A stretch of DNA of 64,000 nt from Thermoplasma sp. Kam2015. GTDB lineage: Archaea; Thermoplasmatota; Thermoplasmata; Thermoplasmatales; Thermoplasmataceae. Positions 55,595 to 64,000 of this stretch are shown here, one piece after another. The stretch covers positions 1 to 64,000 of the forward strand of contig NZ_QJSM01000026.1 in assembly GCF_003205235.1 (NCBI RefSeq). The letters are read 5' to 3'. The notes under the pieces were generated by a model. It was given only the letters and a program-made list of their open reading frames with translations, was not told where the DNA came from and made no database searches. Both the position numbers and the translations under genes were made by a program. Numbering within the stretch: position 1 is the first letter of the stretch; every line of letters begins with the position of its first letter.

Positions 55595-57397
55595 TCATTT
55601 TTTATTTTTTATTTCAAGGAAGCATTCGATCGCTACTCTGGGATCGAATACTCTCTCAGTACGATCCTTAATCAGTGCAATCACTGAACCCTGACTCACG
55701 TCGCCGCGATCTCTTAAAATTTCTTCGATCATGTTTCTCAGATCTTCCTTCGTGAGTTCTTGTATCCTAGGATCACGTAATGCTGACTCAACATCCCCGG
55801 TCTCATAAGCTATTTCGAAGGCCTTTTCCAGCTGATATCTGTCAAAATGCAGTTCACTTGATCTCCTGCACAGATCCAAGATCACGTCCTGATCCAGCGT
55901 CCTCTTATACTTCCTTTCAAGGTCAGGTATGATCTGCGTTATCAATCTTGCGGCCTCTCTAGCATCCACAAGATCTGCCATTTTTTCAAAGGTATATACA
56001 AGCATTTCAGACGCTATATATTCAGCGTTCTGCCGCGATATTGCGTATTTCACCACAAGATCCTGCACAACTTCATTGTACGTTCTGGATTTTATGGATT
56101 CAGCAAGAGCCATCAGATCATCGTCAACTGAAATCAATGGTACATCGGTCTCTGGATACATCCGATCTTTTCCAGGCATAGGCCTTAGAAATACGGTGCC
56201 TTCGCTGGATGGCCCCCTAGTTTCAGACAGGTCCATGCTCAGAATCTTTTCAATCCTATTAAACACTGCTGATTCTATGACGTTTACACGCGATGGATCC
56301 ATGGCTATCAAAATCACTGCATCCTCCTCCCTCTTGCCGAAGAAAGAGTATATGTCCTCTATCTCTTCCTCGCTCAGACCGTATCCTGGCAGTTCATCGG
56401 AGTGTATCACACCCTTGATACCATAGGATTTCACTAGATCCGCTATCTCCTTTCCCATCCTCAATTTACCGTTTTTAAGGGTTCCAGCCATATTTCTCAG
56501 AAGCGATCCATAAATTCTGCCCTTCTCCAGCCCGCTTCTGATGATCTTGGATTTCGTGTTTTTGAAGCGATCTGATACATCCACAAGCCTGAAAGTTGAT
56601 CTGTCGATTCCGCCTCTTGATTTTATTATATCTACGGCAACTCGTAGATTCTCCTGCCTCTCTTTTTCATATTCTATAACGTCCTTGATCTGAGCAAGCT
56701 TCGAAACTCCCTTGATTTCAACCCTGCCATATCCCATTGAAAAATTGACATCCTGCCTGACGGCGTCTACCGTTCTCCGCGCATTTCCAGTTGAGATGAC
56801 CATGTATCCTATGGTGCGCGCCACTTCAACCGCATGCTCCTCATCTATTATATCCGGTTCTGTTGATATTTCAATCAACGGTATACCAAGCCTGTCAAGC
56901 GAGTACACCACCTTACCTCCGTTCTCCTCAATTTTCCTGGCAGCATCTTCCTCCAGACAGACCGTAGAAATCCTGACTGACCCCCTGCTTGTATCGACAT
57001 GACCATTTATCCCTATTATGGCTGTCCTCTGAAAACCCGTGGTATTCGATCCATCTATCACTATCTTCCTCATGTATATTATATGATCCAGAATATCGCA
57101 CTTCAGGGCCCTGCTGACTGAAATGGCTGTGGCTATTGCTTTGGGATCTGGCCTTTTTGGAGGCTCTTCATCCATCTCCACCAAGCATGAATTATCTGTA
57201 GCTATATATTCAAAAACTCTTGAACGCATGCTCTCATACGATGCCGCTGCGTCTATGTTTCCAAGTTCGCTAGCCGATATATGCAATCTCCTGCTGAATC
57301 TGAATAGATCCGACTTTGATGATTCAACAGGGCATCTGCAGAAAAGTTTCCCCGTGTTCAATTGAAAATGAACCTCAAGACCTATCTTGATCTCCAT
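55595..57397 (-). CDS. gatE: Glu-tRNA(Gln) amidotransferase subunit E
   Basis: 600 residues. N-terminal GatB/E kinase domain (KIGLEVHFQLNTGKLFCRCP, DGSNTTGFQRTAIIG, LDRLGIPLIEISTEPD), an AspRS-like insertion (about 275-400) that marks GatE rather than GatB, and a helical YqeY-like tail. With GatD it amidates Glu-tRNA-Gln, an archaeal-only enzyme. It starts five bases after gatD ends. Confidence 0.95.
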   Translation of the reverse strand: MEIKIGLEVHFQLNTGKLFCRCPVESSKSDLFRFSRRLHISASELGNIDAAASYESMRSRVFEYIATDNSCLVEMDEEPPKRPDPKAIATAISVSRALKCDILDHIIYMRKIVIDGSNTTGFQRTAIIGINGHVDTSRGSVRISTVCLEEDAARKIEENGGKVVYSLDRLGIPLIEISTEPDIIDEEHAVEVARTIGYMVISTGNARRTVDAVRQDVNFSMGYGRVEIKGVSKLAQIKDVIEYEKERQENLRVAVDIIKSRGGIDRSTFRLVDVSDRFKNTKSKIIRSGLEKGRIYGSLLRNMAGTLKNGKLRMGKEIADLVKSYGIKGVIHSDELPGYGLSEEEIEDIYSFFGKREEDAVILIAMDPSRVNVIESAVFNRIEKILSMDLSETRGPSSEGTVFLRPMPGKDRMYPETDVPLISVDDDLMALAESIKSRTYNEVVQDLVVKYAISRQNAEYIASEMLVYTFEKMADLVDAREAARLITQIIPDLERKYKRTLDQDVILDLCRRSSELHFDRYQLEKAFEIAYETGDVESALRDPRIQELTKEDLRNMIEEILRDRGDVSQGSVIALIKDRTERVFDPRVAIECFLEIKNKK

Positions 57398-57401
57398 ATG
57401 C

Positions 57402-58631
57402 TCACCCCACCAGCTTTAGTGATTCAAATGGCTGGTCCCTCTCAAGGATCTCGCCTCTCATATTCTTCCTGAACAGATTCACGAAGTCCTCATGAGGATA
57501 CTGGCCAAGAAGATACATCGTTTTTACATAGGCAACCTCGGGTACCATGTCTCCCGCCTCGATCACGCCAGCGGATAGTAATTCCCTTCCTGTTGAATAT
57601 ACATTCAAATTCGTTGATCCATATATGCATTGGGATGTCATGATTATATATGATCCATTCGATACAAATCTTTTCAGAACCGGTATGAGATCCCTTGCAA
57701 TATGACCCAGGCCTGTGCCCATTATCACTGCAGCATGCTTTCCCTCGATCATATTCTCTAAGTCATCTGCAGATAGCGCTGGATGGAAATATATCAACGC
57801 CACCTTGTCATCCATGGTTGATCTGAATTTAATATTATCTGACACGTGCCGGTAGTCTCCAAGAAATCTTATAGATCCATCGTACAAACCAACCGGTGGT
57901 ATTCCTATGCTCTCAAAAGCGTCTCTCCTCGATGTGTGCATCTTCCTTGATCTCACAGACCTTATCAGGGAGACCATGCCATCTGAGGTGTATCTGTGCA
58001 TAGATATCCCCACTTCTCCGAAATCGGTTGATGCAAAATTTATAGCTGCTTCTATATTTTCCCGTGAGTCAGAGCTTGGTCTATCGGAGCTTCTCTGGGA
58101 ACCAACGAATATTATCGGAGTTCGACTTTCCTCAAACATGAATGCGAGCGCCGATGCCGTGTAACTCATGGTGTCGGTTCCATGCGCCACAACTATACCA
58201 TCGGCTTTTCTGGATTCCTCTGCAACACGTTCGCCAATGGTTATCCAGTCAGAAGGCCTAAGATTCTCACTGAACTGATTCATTATGGGTTTCACAGATA
58301 TTGTGAACTTGGAGAGAATGTCAGAACCTCCGAATATCAATTCTGGATCTGAGACCGGGCTCACCGCACCTGTCTCGTAATCCACCCTGCTTGCTATGGT
58401 ACCCCCAGTGGCAAGAACTGATATTTTCTTGCTGCCTGATCCCTTCTCTATCTCCTCCATCTTTCTTTGATTCTGATACTCAACATTTTTTCTCTCAAGA
58501 AATTCAATCTCGGACCTGTCAAACGTGAGATTGTATCCATTCGATGATTTTATTGTCACTAGATCGTTTAGCTCATTTATAACCAGACCTGAAATGATTG
58601 AATTCTTGTAGCGAAGAACAACTCTCTCCAT
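57402..58631 (-). CDS. gatD: Glu-tRNA(Gln) amidotransferase subunit D
   Basis: 409 residues. A short N-terminal domain (1-65) precedes an L-asparaginase-like fold with catalytic LATGGTIAS (Thr75 and Thr78) and VVAHGTDTMSYTASALAFM. It releases ammonia from glutamine for GatE. TATTTAAGAATAA at about 58649-58661 gives a leaderless ATG 58631. Confidence 0.95.
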   Translation of the reverse strand: MERVVLRYKNSIISGLVINELNDLVTIKSSNGYNLTFDRSEIEFLERKNVEYQNQRKMEEIEKGSGSKKISVLATGGTIASRVDYETGAVSPVSDPELIFGGSDILSKFTISVKPIMNQFSENLRPSDWITIGERVAEESRKADGIVVAHGTDTMSYTASALAFMFEESRTPIIFVGSQRSSDRPSSDSRENIEAAINFASTDFGEVGISMHRYTSDGMVSLIRSVRSRKMHTSRRDAFESIGIPPVGLYDGSIRFLGDYRHVSDNIKFRSTMDDKVALIYFHPALSADDLENMIEGKHAAVIMGTGLGHIARDLIPVLKRFVSNGSYIIMTSQCIYGSTNLNVYSTGRELLSAGVIEAGDMVPEVAYVKTMYLLGQYPHEDFVNLFRKNMRGEILERDQPFESLKLVG

Positions 58632-58671
58632 GTCTGGTAATTTATTTATTCTTAAATAACTGTACTGTTGT

Positions 58672-59448
58672 ATGAGGATACATGTGGGTTGTTCCGGATG
58701 GTCATACGATGAATGGGATGGTGTCTTCTATCCGGACCGCGTATCCGATAAGCTTTCATTTTATTCAATGGTATTCAATACTGTAGAAATAGATTCCACA
58801 TTCTACAGGATTCCGGAGAGATCTACAGTAAAACGCTGGAGAAAGGTGATGGCCGGAAAACCCTTCACATTCTCTGTGAAGGTACCAGGAGATGTGACGC
58901 ATGATTCCATATTCAGCGACCTTGGCACGGCTTGCAATATCTTCGGGACATTCAAAGAGATCGTTCTTGAGGAACTTTCCAAAGACAATTTACTCGGACC
59001 GGTGCTCTTTCAGATGCCTCCAAGATTTGACGTAAATGGCGCAGATCGACTGGAATATCTGATCAAGTGCGCCGGTATAAAAAATGTAGCTGTGGAAGTG
59101 AGGAACAGAACGCTCTATGAAAATAGCGATTTCAGAAAAATGATCGAGGGTCTTGGAGCCGTTATTGTTGACGTTGACAGCGCTGAGAGGAGACTTCAGA
59201 GGATAGAGAGCAACCTTAGCTGGGCCTATGTCAGGCTCCATGGTAGGACGACCGGTGGCTGGAAAGCTGAAAACCCATTCGATTATAGATACACGGACGA
59301 AGAGATAAGAGAGATAGCTTCCAAAATAGAATCAGTAAAATATGATGACATTTTCGTCTATTTTAACAATCATCCACATGGAAGCGCTCCCGTCAACGCC
59401 ATGATGCTCACTAGGATCCTTGGCATCAGTAATAACGCGTTTTTTTAA
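58672..59448 (+). CDS. DUF72 family protein
   Basis: 258 residues, TIM-barrel-like DUF72. It has GCSGWSYDEWDGVFYP at the N-terminus, FNTVEIDSTFYRIPERSTVKRWR, FSVKVPGDVTH, AVEVRNRTLYEN and YVRLHGR...YVYFNNHPHGSAPVNAMML near the end. The biochemical role of the family is unclear. It is divergent from gatD with a 40-base spacer containing promoters for both. Its 3' end overlaps the acyl-CoA dehydrogenase gene by 23 bases. Confidence 0.9.
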   Translation: MRIHVGCSGWSYDEWDGVFYPDRVSDKLSFYSMVFNTVEIDSTFYRIPERSTVKRWRKVMAGKPFTFSVKVPGDVTHDSIFSDLGTACNIFGTFKEIVLEELSKDNLLGPVLFQMPPRFDVNGADRLEYLIKCAGIKNVAVEVRNRTLYENSDFRKMIEGLGAVIVDVDSAERRLQRIESNLSWAYVRLHGRTTGGWKAENPFDYRYTDEEIREIASKIESVKYDDIFVYFNNHPHGSAPVNAMMLTRILGISNNAFF

Positions 59449-60580
59449 GGATCTCTTTTGCTATCACTATCCTTTGAATCTGATTCGTCCCTTCGTATAT
59501 CTGTGTTATCTTTGCATCCCGCATATGTCTTTCAGCATCGAGGTCTGTGGTATATCCATAGCCACCGAACATCTGGAGAGCATCCGTCGTTACGCGCATG
59601 GCCACATCGCTTGCCTTCATTTTAGCCATTGCAGATATCTCTATGGTGTTTTCCTTGTTCTGCCATTTCTCTGCAGCAACGTATGTGAGGTATCGTGCGG
59701 CTTCTATCTCGGTGGCAAGGTCTGCTATCATGAACTGTATCCCCTCAAAATTCGCTATCTCAGTACCAAACTGCTTTCTCTGCTTTACATAATCTATCGC
59801 TTCAGCCAGAGCGTTCTCTGCTATTCCAAGTGCCTGTGCAGCTATACCAATTCTGCCAGCATCAAGAGTTTCCATGATGACCTTGAATCCCTCGTTCACA
59901 TTTCCAACAACGTTTTCTGCGGGTATCTCCATATCTTCGAATACAAGTTCAACCGTGCTGGAACCCCTTATGCCCATCTTGTGTATATCTCTGCTTATCT
60001 TCAATCCGGGAGTATCTCGATCGGCAACAAACGCTGTTATGCCCTTATGCCTCTTTCCTGGATCAGTAACCGCATCAAAAACGAAGAAATCTGAAATCCT
60101 TCCGTTTGATATGAATATTTTATCACCATTTACAATATATTTATCGCCCTTTCTGACAGCGGTACTGGATATACCGGCCGCGTCACTACCTGCTCCAGGC
60201 TCAGTTATAGCTAGACCGCCAACGGATCCAGCCGCTACTTTCGGCAAGTATCTCTTCTTCAGGTCCTCCGATCCGAACATTATTAGCGGCTCTGCAAAGA
60301 GGGTGAGAGCCCCATCTAGGACTAGCGCGGTACTGGGGCATGCCTTGGATATCTCCTCTATAGCTCTCACAAGGAATGGAAAACTCATACCATAACCGCC
60401 ATATTCCTTGGGGATGTAGGTTGCAAAAAGGCCAAGCTCCTTCATCCTGTCTATTATTTTCTGGGGAACCTGCATTTTCTCATCAATTTCCCTTGCAAGC
60501 GGCTTAAGTTCATCCTCTGCAAATTTTCGCACAAATGAAAGTACCAACTCCTCTTCCTGAGCCATTCCGAAATTTGCCAT
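59426..60580 (-). CDS. Acyl-CoA dehydrogenase
   Basis: About 384 residues. FAD-binding LAITEPGAGSDAAGISSTAVR, KIFISNG, the arginine-rich QKR-type region and YEGTNQIQRIVIAKEIL at the C-terminus, with the Glu in YEGT the likely catalytic base in many family members. It would oxidise acyl-CoA in fatty-acid or branched-chain amino-acid breakdown. ATG 60580 is chosen because GTTATATTATGG at about 60596-60607 is about 25 bases upstream. Confidence 0.92.
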   Translation of the reverse strand: MANFGMAQEEELVLSFVRKFAEDELKPLAREIDEKMQVPQKIIDRMKELGLFATYIPKEYGGYGMSFPFLVRAIEEISKACPSTALVLDGALTLFAEPLIMFGSEDLKKRYLPKVAAGSVGGLAITEPGAGSDAAGISSTAVRKGDKYIVNGDKIFISNGRISDFFVFDAVTDPGKRHKGITAFVADRDTPGLKISRDIHKMGIRGSSTVELVFEDMEIPAENVVGNVNEGFKVIMETLDAGRIGIAAQALGIAENALAEAIDYVKQRKQFGTEIANFEGIQFMIADLATEIEAARYLTYVAAEKWQNKENTIEISAMAKMKASDVAMRVTTDALQMFGGYGYTTDLDAERHMRDAKITQIYEGTNQIQRIVIAKEILKKTRYY

Positions 60581-61142
60581 AGTAGGGTATTTGATCCATA
60601 ATATAACTTTGTTGCCAGAAATCATTGTCCGTGTATGCGATATATCAATATATTGAAGATATGCAGATTCACCTTTCTATAGGATTATAGTATATATGAT
60701 CTATATATTAAGATTCAAATGACTAATTGAAGTTTGAAAGCTTCAGCGCGGCGATACATAGACTTACGACAAACTAGGCACTATGGATAGCTTCATAAAT
60801 TGAACTATGCTATCCATCTGCTATAATGAATCAGTGTGATATTTGGCATATATTCATCACTATTCAATATATTTCAATGATCATTCCAATATATGATCGA
60901 GAAAGATCCAAAATTTGGCGAGGCATGTATGTCAGCTCCATAAATATGCCTCCAAACGCTATTTGAAGTGAGATTACAAACCCAGAAATAACGAGATATA
61001 AATTGATCATCGAAATACTAATACTGATTCAAAGATGCGATGACTCAACTGTTAAAGTATTTATATGGTATCATCCGAAGGTGGCAAAATATGGATTATG
61101 TCTCATGACCATTGAGCATTTGATCCATATTTCATAACAATA
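60581..61142. other. 562-base intergenic region with dyad symmetries
   Basis: No convincing gene. It contains the acyl-CoA dehydrogenase promoter (about 60596-60607), a perfect 12-bp palindrome TCAATATATTGA (60645-60656), a perfect 9-bp inverted repeat ATGGATAGC/GCTATCCAT (60783-60791/60809-60817), several AATATATT blocks near 60865 and 60890, and a plus-strand promoter with a hairpin at 61058-61130. Confidence 0.65.
61058..61130 (+). ncRNA. Candidate promoter plus structured small RNA
   Basis: TATTTATATGG (61058-61068) is an excellent TATA box on the plus strand, but no plus-strand gene follows; priS lies in the opposite direction. Transcription would start near 61088, exactly at a perfect 8-bp stem, ATATGGAT (61089-61096) with ATCCATAT (61123-61130), with further CTCA/TGAG pairing inside. 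This may be a small RNA or an antisense transcript into the priS 3' end. Function is unproven. Confidence 0.35.
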
Positions 61143-62135
61143 TTATGGGAAAATGGCCCGTCCGGACGCGACGAGGTACACAGCCATAAAAGTCCTTACC
61201 CTGTGTCTGCCAGGGATTCTTGGAGATTCAATTCCGCCGATCTCCACTGGCCTTATCTTTTCAGGCAGAACTATGTCATATTCTCCATCCATAAACTGTT
61301 CCGGTATGCATTCATTCAATGGGTCGAAGTCGCTGATATGTTCTAGCGGTATCTCCTTGACTACGAGACCACTCTTACCGTGCAAGGTATTGGGCATTCT
61401 TATTATCCTGTGTATATCGTAGGTGACCGGTGAATCGATGAGTACGGCATGATCCTCTCTGGCCTTCTTAATGGCCCTCTTCAGGATCGCATCTGTTATA
61501 GAACTGCTTGCATTCATCTCTCTGATCTTGCTGGCTATCACTGATGGCCATCCACCCTCGACTATCCTGAGTAGCTCCATGGACTTTCTCATGGCCGATT
61601 CGTCCAGACTGTTCCCAGTTATGTAATCGGTTATCTCTCGCCTAGCATCTGACGTGAGTCTGTAAACCTTATCGCTTGAGACATGCACATGATAGCCCCT
61701 GTTGCCGGAGAAATAAACTCTTATTGAGGATCTTGGAAAGCCAAAGTTATCTATTAAAAATTCTGATACCAGCCTATCCGTCTGATCCCTTATCTTTTCC
61801 AGCATCTGCGTCTGAGAAAGCTTCTCGGCTCCCGGAAGATGATCCGAATCCAGATCGAAGATCAGATCTGCACCTTCCCATTCCTTCTCTGGCATCTTCC
61901 TCTCGTCAGGTTTCTTATAATAGGCCGCCGAGCTATAAACGTGCATGGGGTCTGCTTCTCTCAGCAAAAGGTTCAGTTCGAATTTGTTGTTCACCCTGAG
62001 GTGTCTTATCACCTCACCGGTGAATGTCATATATCCGACTTCACGTTTGCTTATCAACTCTGGAGGATCTATAGTGTTCTCCGCGTAATATTTTCTAAAC
62101 AGATCAATGAGTTTCTGCGAAACCAACCTTTTCAC
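61143..62135 (-). CDS. priS: DNA primase small (catalytic) subunit
   Basis: 330 residues. DLIFDLDSDHL has the catalytic DxD (about residues 93-97), YFSGNRGYHVHV is the archaeal SGxxGxH nucleotide motif, and RIIRMPNTLHGKSGLV is the C-terminal core motif. With PriL it makes RNA or DNA primers. The GTG start at 62135 lies 37 bases after the large exported protein's end, so the two are probably co-transcribed. No separate TATA is seen in the 37-base gap. Confidence 0.95.
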   Translation of the reverse strand: MKRLVSQKLIDLFRKYYAENTIDPPELISKREVGYMTFTGEVIRHLRVNNKFELNLLLREADPMHVYSSAAYYKKPDERKMPEKEWEGADLIFDLDSDHLPGAEKLSQTQMLEKIRDQTDRLVSEFLIDNFGFPRSSIRVYFSGNRGYHVHVSSDKVYRLTSDARREITDYITGNSLDESAMRKSMELLRIVEGGWPSVIASKIREMNASSSITDAILKRAIKKAREDHAVLIDSPVTYDIHRIIRMPNTLHGKSGLVVKEIPLEHISDFDPLNECIPEQFMDGEYDIVLPEKIRPVEIGGIESPRIPGRHRVRTFMAVYLVASGRAIFP

Positions 62136-62172
62136 GCCCCCATTTTGCCATTATACTGCAGTACTTGGAACA

Positions 62173-64000
62173 TTACCTCCTTCTCCTCATGAATATTGAG
62201 ATCGCGAAATACACATAGATGAGGATGGCCACCACTATGACAAGATTGAGACCAAGGTACACAGGATTGGAATATGACATCACCGTGACCTGGCTCTGGA
62301 AAAACTGTCCGTTGTTGAGCATGAGCACCTCCTGAATATAGTAGCTGTGTCCAGGAGTTGTACCAAGTATGAATAGGCTGTTCTGCGTCTGCTGCGAGAT
62401 TAATAGCTTTTCAGGATTTGCCATGGACCTGCTGGTAGATATCAATATCTCGTATGTGCCGAAGTCCGGTCCGGTGTACGTGTTCCAGGATATATATGTG
62501 ACATAGAAAAGAAATGGAAAAACGTTCAATATCTTAGGCGTAAATAAAGATAATGCAGATACATTCAACGGATAAAGATCAACGTTCAGATACAACGTTT
62601 CAGATGGATCACCGCTATAATTCATGACGGCGGTGCTGTAGATCGGATAGCTATACGTTACGTTGCCCGTCCTGGTGTCAGAGAAGACTGTATAACCACC
62701 GCTGCGGTTTGTATATGCAAAGGTTGAATTCGTCTTTACGAGCACGCCGGGTATGGGAAATTTAAATAAACCGTCGCTTACATTTCCAGATATCCTTATC
62801 ATAGGGATCGTTGGAACAAGATCTATCTGATCGATGTATTCTTCTCCGGGTGACAATGATACGTTCGCAGAGTAATTATTGAATCCAGGTTTTGATATAT
62901 TGAGTTCGTATGTTCCGGGATGAAAACTTCCAGTATAATGCCCATCGATCATTCTCAAAGGATAATTAGAAAGTGCGACGTTCTGTGGAGCCGGATATAT
63001 GTCAAGGATCACATCTGCATTCATCGGATACATAGTCTCATTGATCGTTGTGTTTTTAACTATGTTTCTTGTCTCAGTTAGGCTATAGAAGCTGCTGGAT
63101 GACAGTATAAAGGTTAAATTTCCCTGCACAACTGGAATCTGTGAATTGTTTTTAACAGCAGCTGAATAGAAATGATCATATTTTATGAGGACTGTCACTG
63201 GTGAATATCCATATACAGGTTTGAAGATCAGCGTTAGACCGCTCATTCCCGGAATAGAGATATTTGCAGTTATATTTGTTCCATTATAGGTTGTGTTGAA
63301 TTCGAGGTTCAGAGCGCCGTAGGTTGTGAACGGCATGCTGACTTCTTTTCCATCAAGATAGAATTGGGTCTGAGCGCTATTGTTGAGCGACAGATACAGT
63401 TTGGCCGGAAGCCCCATAGCAAGCCTGTACTCAATGAATGGTTTATGGGTCGATCCTTCTATTACATTATGTACATAGGAATAGGACCTTTCAGCCATAA
63501 GACTTCCATTCTTTTCTATGGCGATAGAAAGGGAATCGTAGGATGATCCGATTCCTGAATAACGTAGCTGCACGGCACTGAAATTTCCATAACCTTTTCC
63601 ATCTATCATGAGATGATCAATGAATATCCTTGGTGCACTGAGATTATCCATAGCACCAACCATCTCCACGCCTGTGACCGGTCTCATTATTCCTAGGTTC
63701 GCGAAAAACATATGGTATGTGAAATTCCTATTTCCATATTGTATGGTAATATTATTGAACGAATTAGCATATAAACCAACGAAGACTCCGCCCGTCTTTA
63801 CGGGAGCTGCATTTGCCTCGTATGAAATTCCATTTTCAGCAGCCATTAGGGCAATGTATGATCTGTTCGTATCATTCATCACGCCCGCGAATATATAATT
63901 AGAGGCATTATAATAAAAACCTACGTATGAATACGTTGAATTGCCATCTGAAACGGAGAATTCAGCAGACACCGATGAAACCGATGCATTGAAGAGGTAC
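62173..64000 (-). CDS. Large exported protein, C-terminal part (start outside window)
   Basis: The frame runs off the window edge at 64000 with no stop, so only the last 608 or so residues are seen; GTG 63972 is an internal codon. The protein is Ser/Thr/Asn/Tyr-rich with many N-x-S/T sites, contains PEGA or carboxypeptidase-regulatory-like units (YELNISKPGFNNYSANVSL, VSDGLFKFPIPGVLVKTNSTFAYTNRSGGYTVF), and ends with a membrane helix (LNLVIVVAILIYVYFAISIF) and a basic RRRR stop-transfer tail. It resembles the 917-residue protein at 11.3-14.0 kb in composition but has a C-terminal anchor instead. Confidence 0.75.
   Translation of the reverse strand, partial: YLFNASVSSVSAEFSVSDGNSTYSYVGFYYNASNYIFAGVMNDTNRSYIALMAAENGISYEANAAPVKTGGVFVGLYANSFNNITIQYGNRNFTYHMFFANLGIMRPVTGVEMVGAMDNLSAPRIFIDHLMIDGKGYGNFSAVQLRYSGIGSSYDSLSIAIEKNGSLMAERSYSYVHNVIEGSTHKPFIEYRLAMGLPAKLYLSLNNSAQTQFYLDGKEVSMPFTTYGALNLEFNTTYNGTNITANISIPGMSGLTLIFKPVYGYSPVTVLIKYDHFYSAAVKNNSQIPVVQGNLTFILSSSSFYSLTETRNIVKNTTINETMYPMNADVILDIYPAPQNVALSNYPLRMIDGHYTGSFHPGTYELNISKPGFNNYSANVSLSPGEEYIDQIDLVPTIPMIRISGNVSDGLFKFPIPGVLVKTNSTFAYTNRSGGYTVFSDTRTGNVTYSYPIYSTAVMNYSGDPSETLYLNVDLYPLNVSALSLFTPKILNVFPFLFYVTYISWNTYTGPDFGTYEILISTSRSMANPEKLLISQQTQNSLFILGTTPGHSYYIQEVLMLNNGQFFQSQVTVMSYSNPVYLGLNLVIVVAILIYVYFAISIFMRRRR

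Overview
This window looks like a stretch of a Thermoplasma chromosome, most likely T. acidophilum or a close relative. It is moderately AT-rich and rich in AGG/AGA and ATA codons. It carries archaeal information-processing genes (two TFBs, PCNA, primase, Csl4, Lsm, Alba, fibrillarin, Gar1, MBF1). Many genes have an archaeal TATA box about 25 bases before the start codon, as expected for leaderless transcripts. An S-layer-free, thermoacidophilic, respiring archaeon fits the large Thr/Ser/Asn-rich exported proteins and the Nuo complex without an NADH module. Species is inferred from overall gene character, not from a search.

Layout. 1-410: wreck of an IS200/IS605-type tnpB with a tandemly duplicated zinc-knuckle end, sitting at the 3' end of an eIF2B-like gene. 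0.4-5.5 kb: eIF2B-like protein, mutarotase, Alba, SDR, MFS, prephenate dehydratase next to tRNA-Leu(UAA). 5.6-7 kb: a small protein, a solitary IS605-end-like/possible ncRNA locus, PCNA. 7.1-14 kb: a six-gene MoxR/DUF58 operon headed by a 917-residue exported protein. 14.2-21 kb: RNA-modification and RNA-processing genes (ArcS, tRNA-Ser, a Trm5/Taw2-like methylase, Lsm, Csl4, a Trm56-HD fusion, TruA). 21-27.6 kb: MFS, M20 peptidase, HAD phosphatase, ProRS, and a zinc protein coupled to a PqqC/TenA-like protein. 27.8-36 kb: tRNA-Leu(CAA) with a Pcc1-like gene, TFB-1/Gar1, Nog1, GluRS, PRC-barrel protein, GMP synthase glutaminase subunit, TFB-2, AspRS. 36-45 kb: 3-hydroxyacyl-CoA dehydrogenase, MBF1, fibrillarin, QueD-QueC, malate dehydrogenase, a KaiC-like ATPase, peroxiredoxin, HemB. 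45.3-55.4 kb: nuoABCDHIJ1J2KLMN plus two small trailing genes. 55.6-58.6 kb: GatE-GatD. 58.6-64 kb: DUF72, acyl-CoA dehydrogenase, a 560-base non-coding region with dyad symmetries and a possible small RNA, primase small subunit, and the 3' part of another large exported protein.

How the genes work together. tRNA maturation is strongly over-represented. QueD and QueC make preQ0, and ArcS finishes archaeosine. The Taw2-like enzyme, Trm56, TruA, the Pcc1 subunit of KEOPS, Gar1 and fibrillarin modify tRNA or rRNA. GluRS plus GatDE make Gln-tRNA by the indirect route. Energy metabolism is represented by the Nuo core complex (no NuoE, F or G), malate dehydrogenase and two acyl-CoA dehydrogenation enzymes. 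The parts least explained by known annotation are the MoxR/DUF58/giant exported protein operon, the broken TnpB locus with a second orphan right-end-like sequence at 6.1 kb, and the structured intergenic region before the primase gene.
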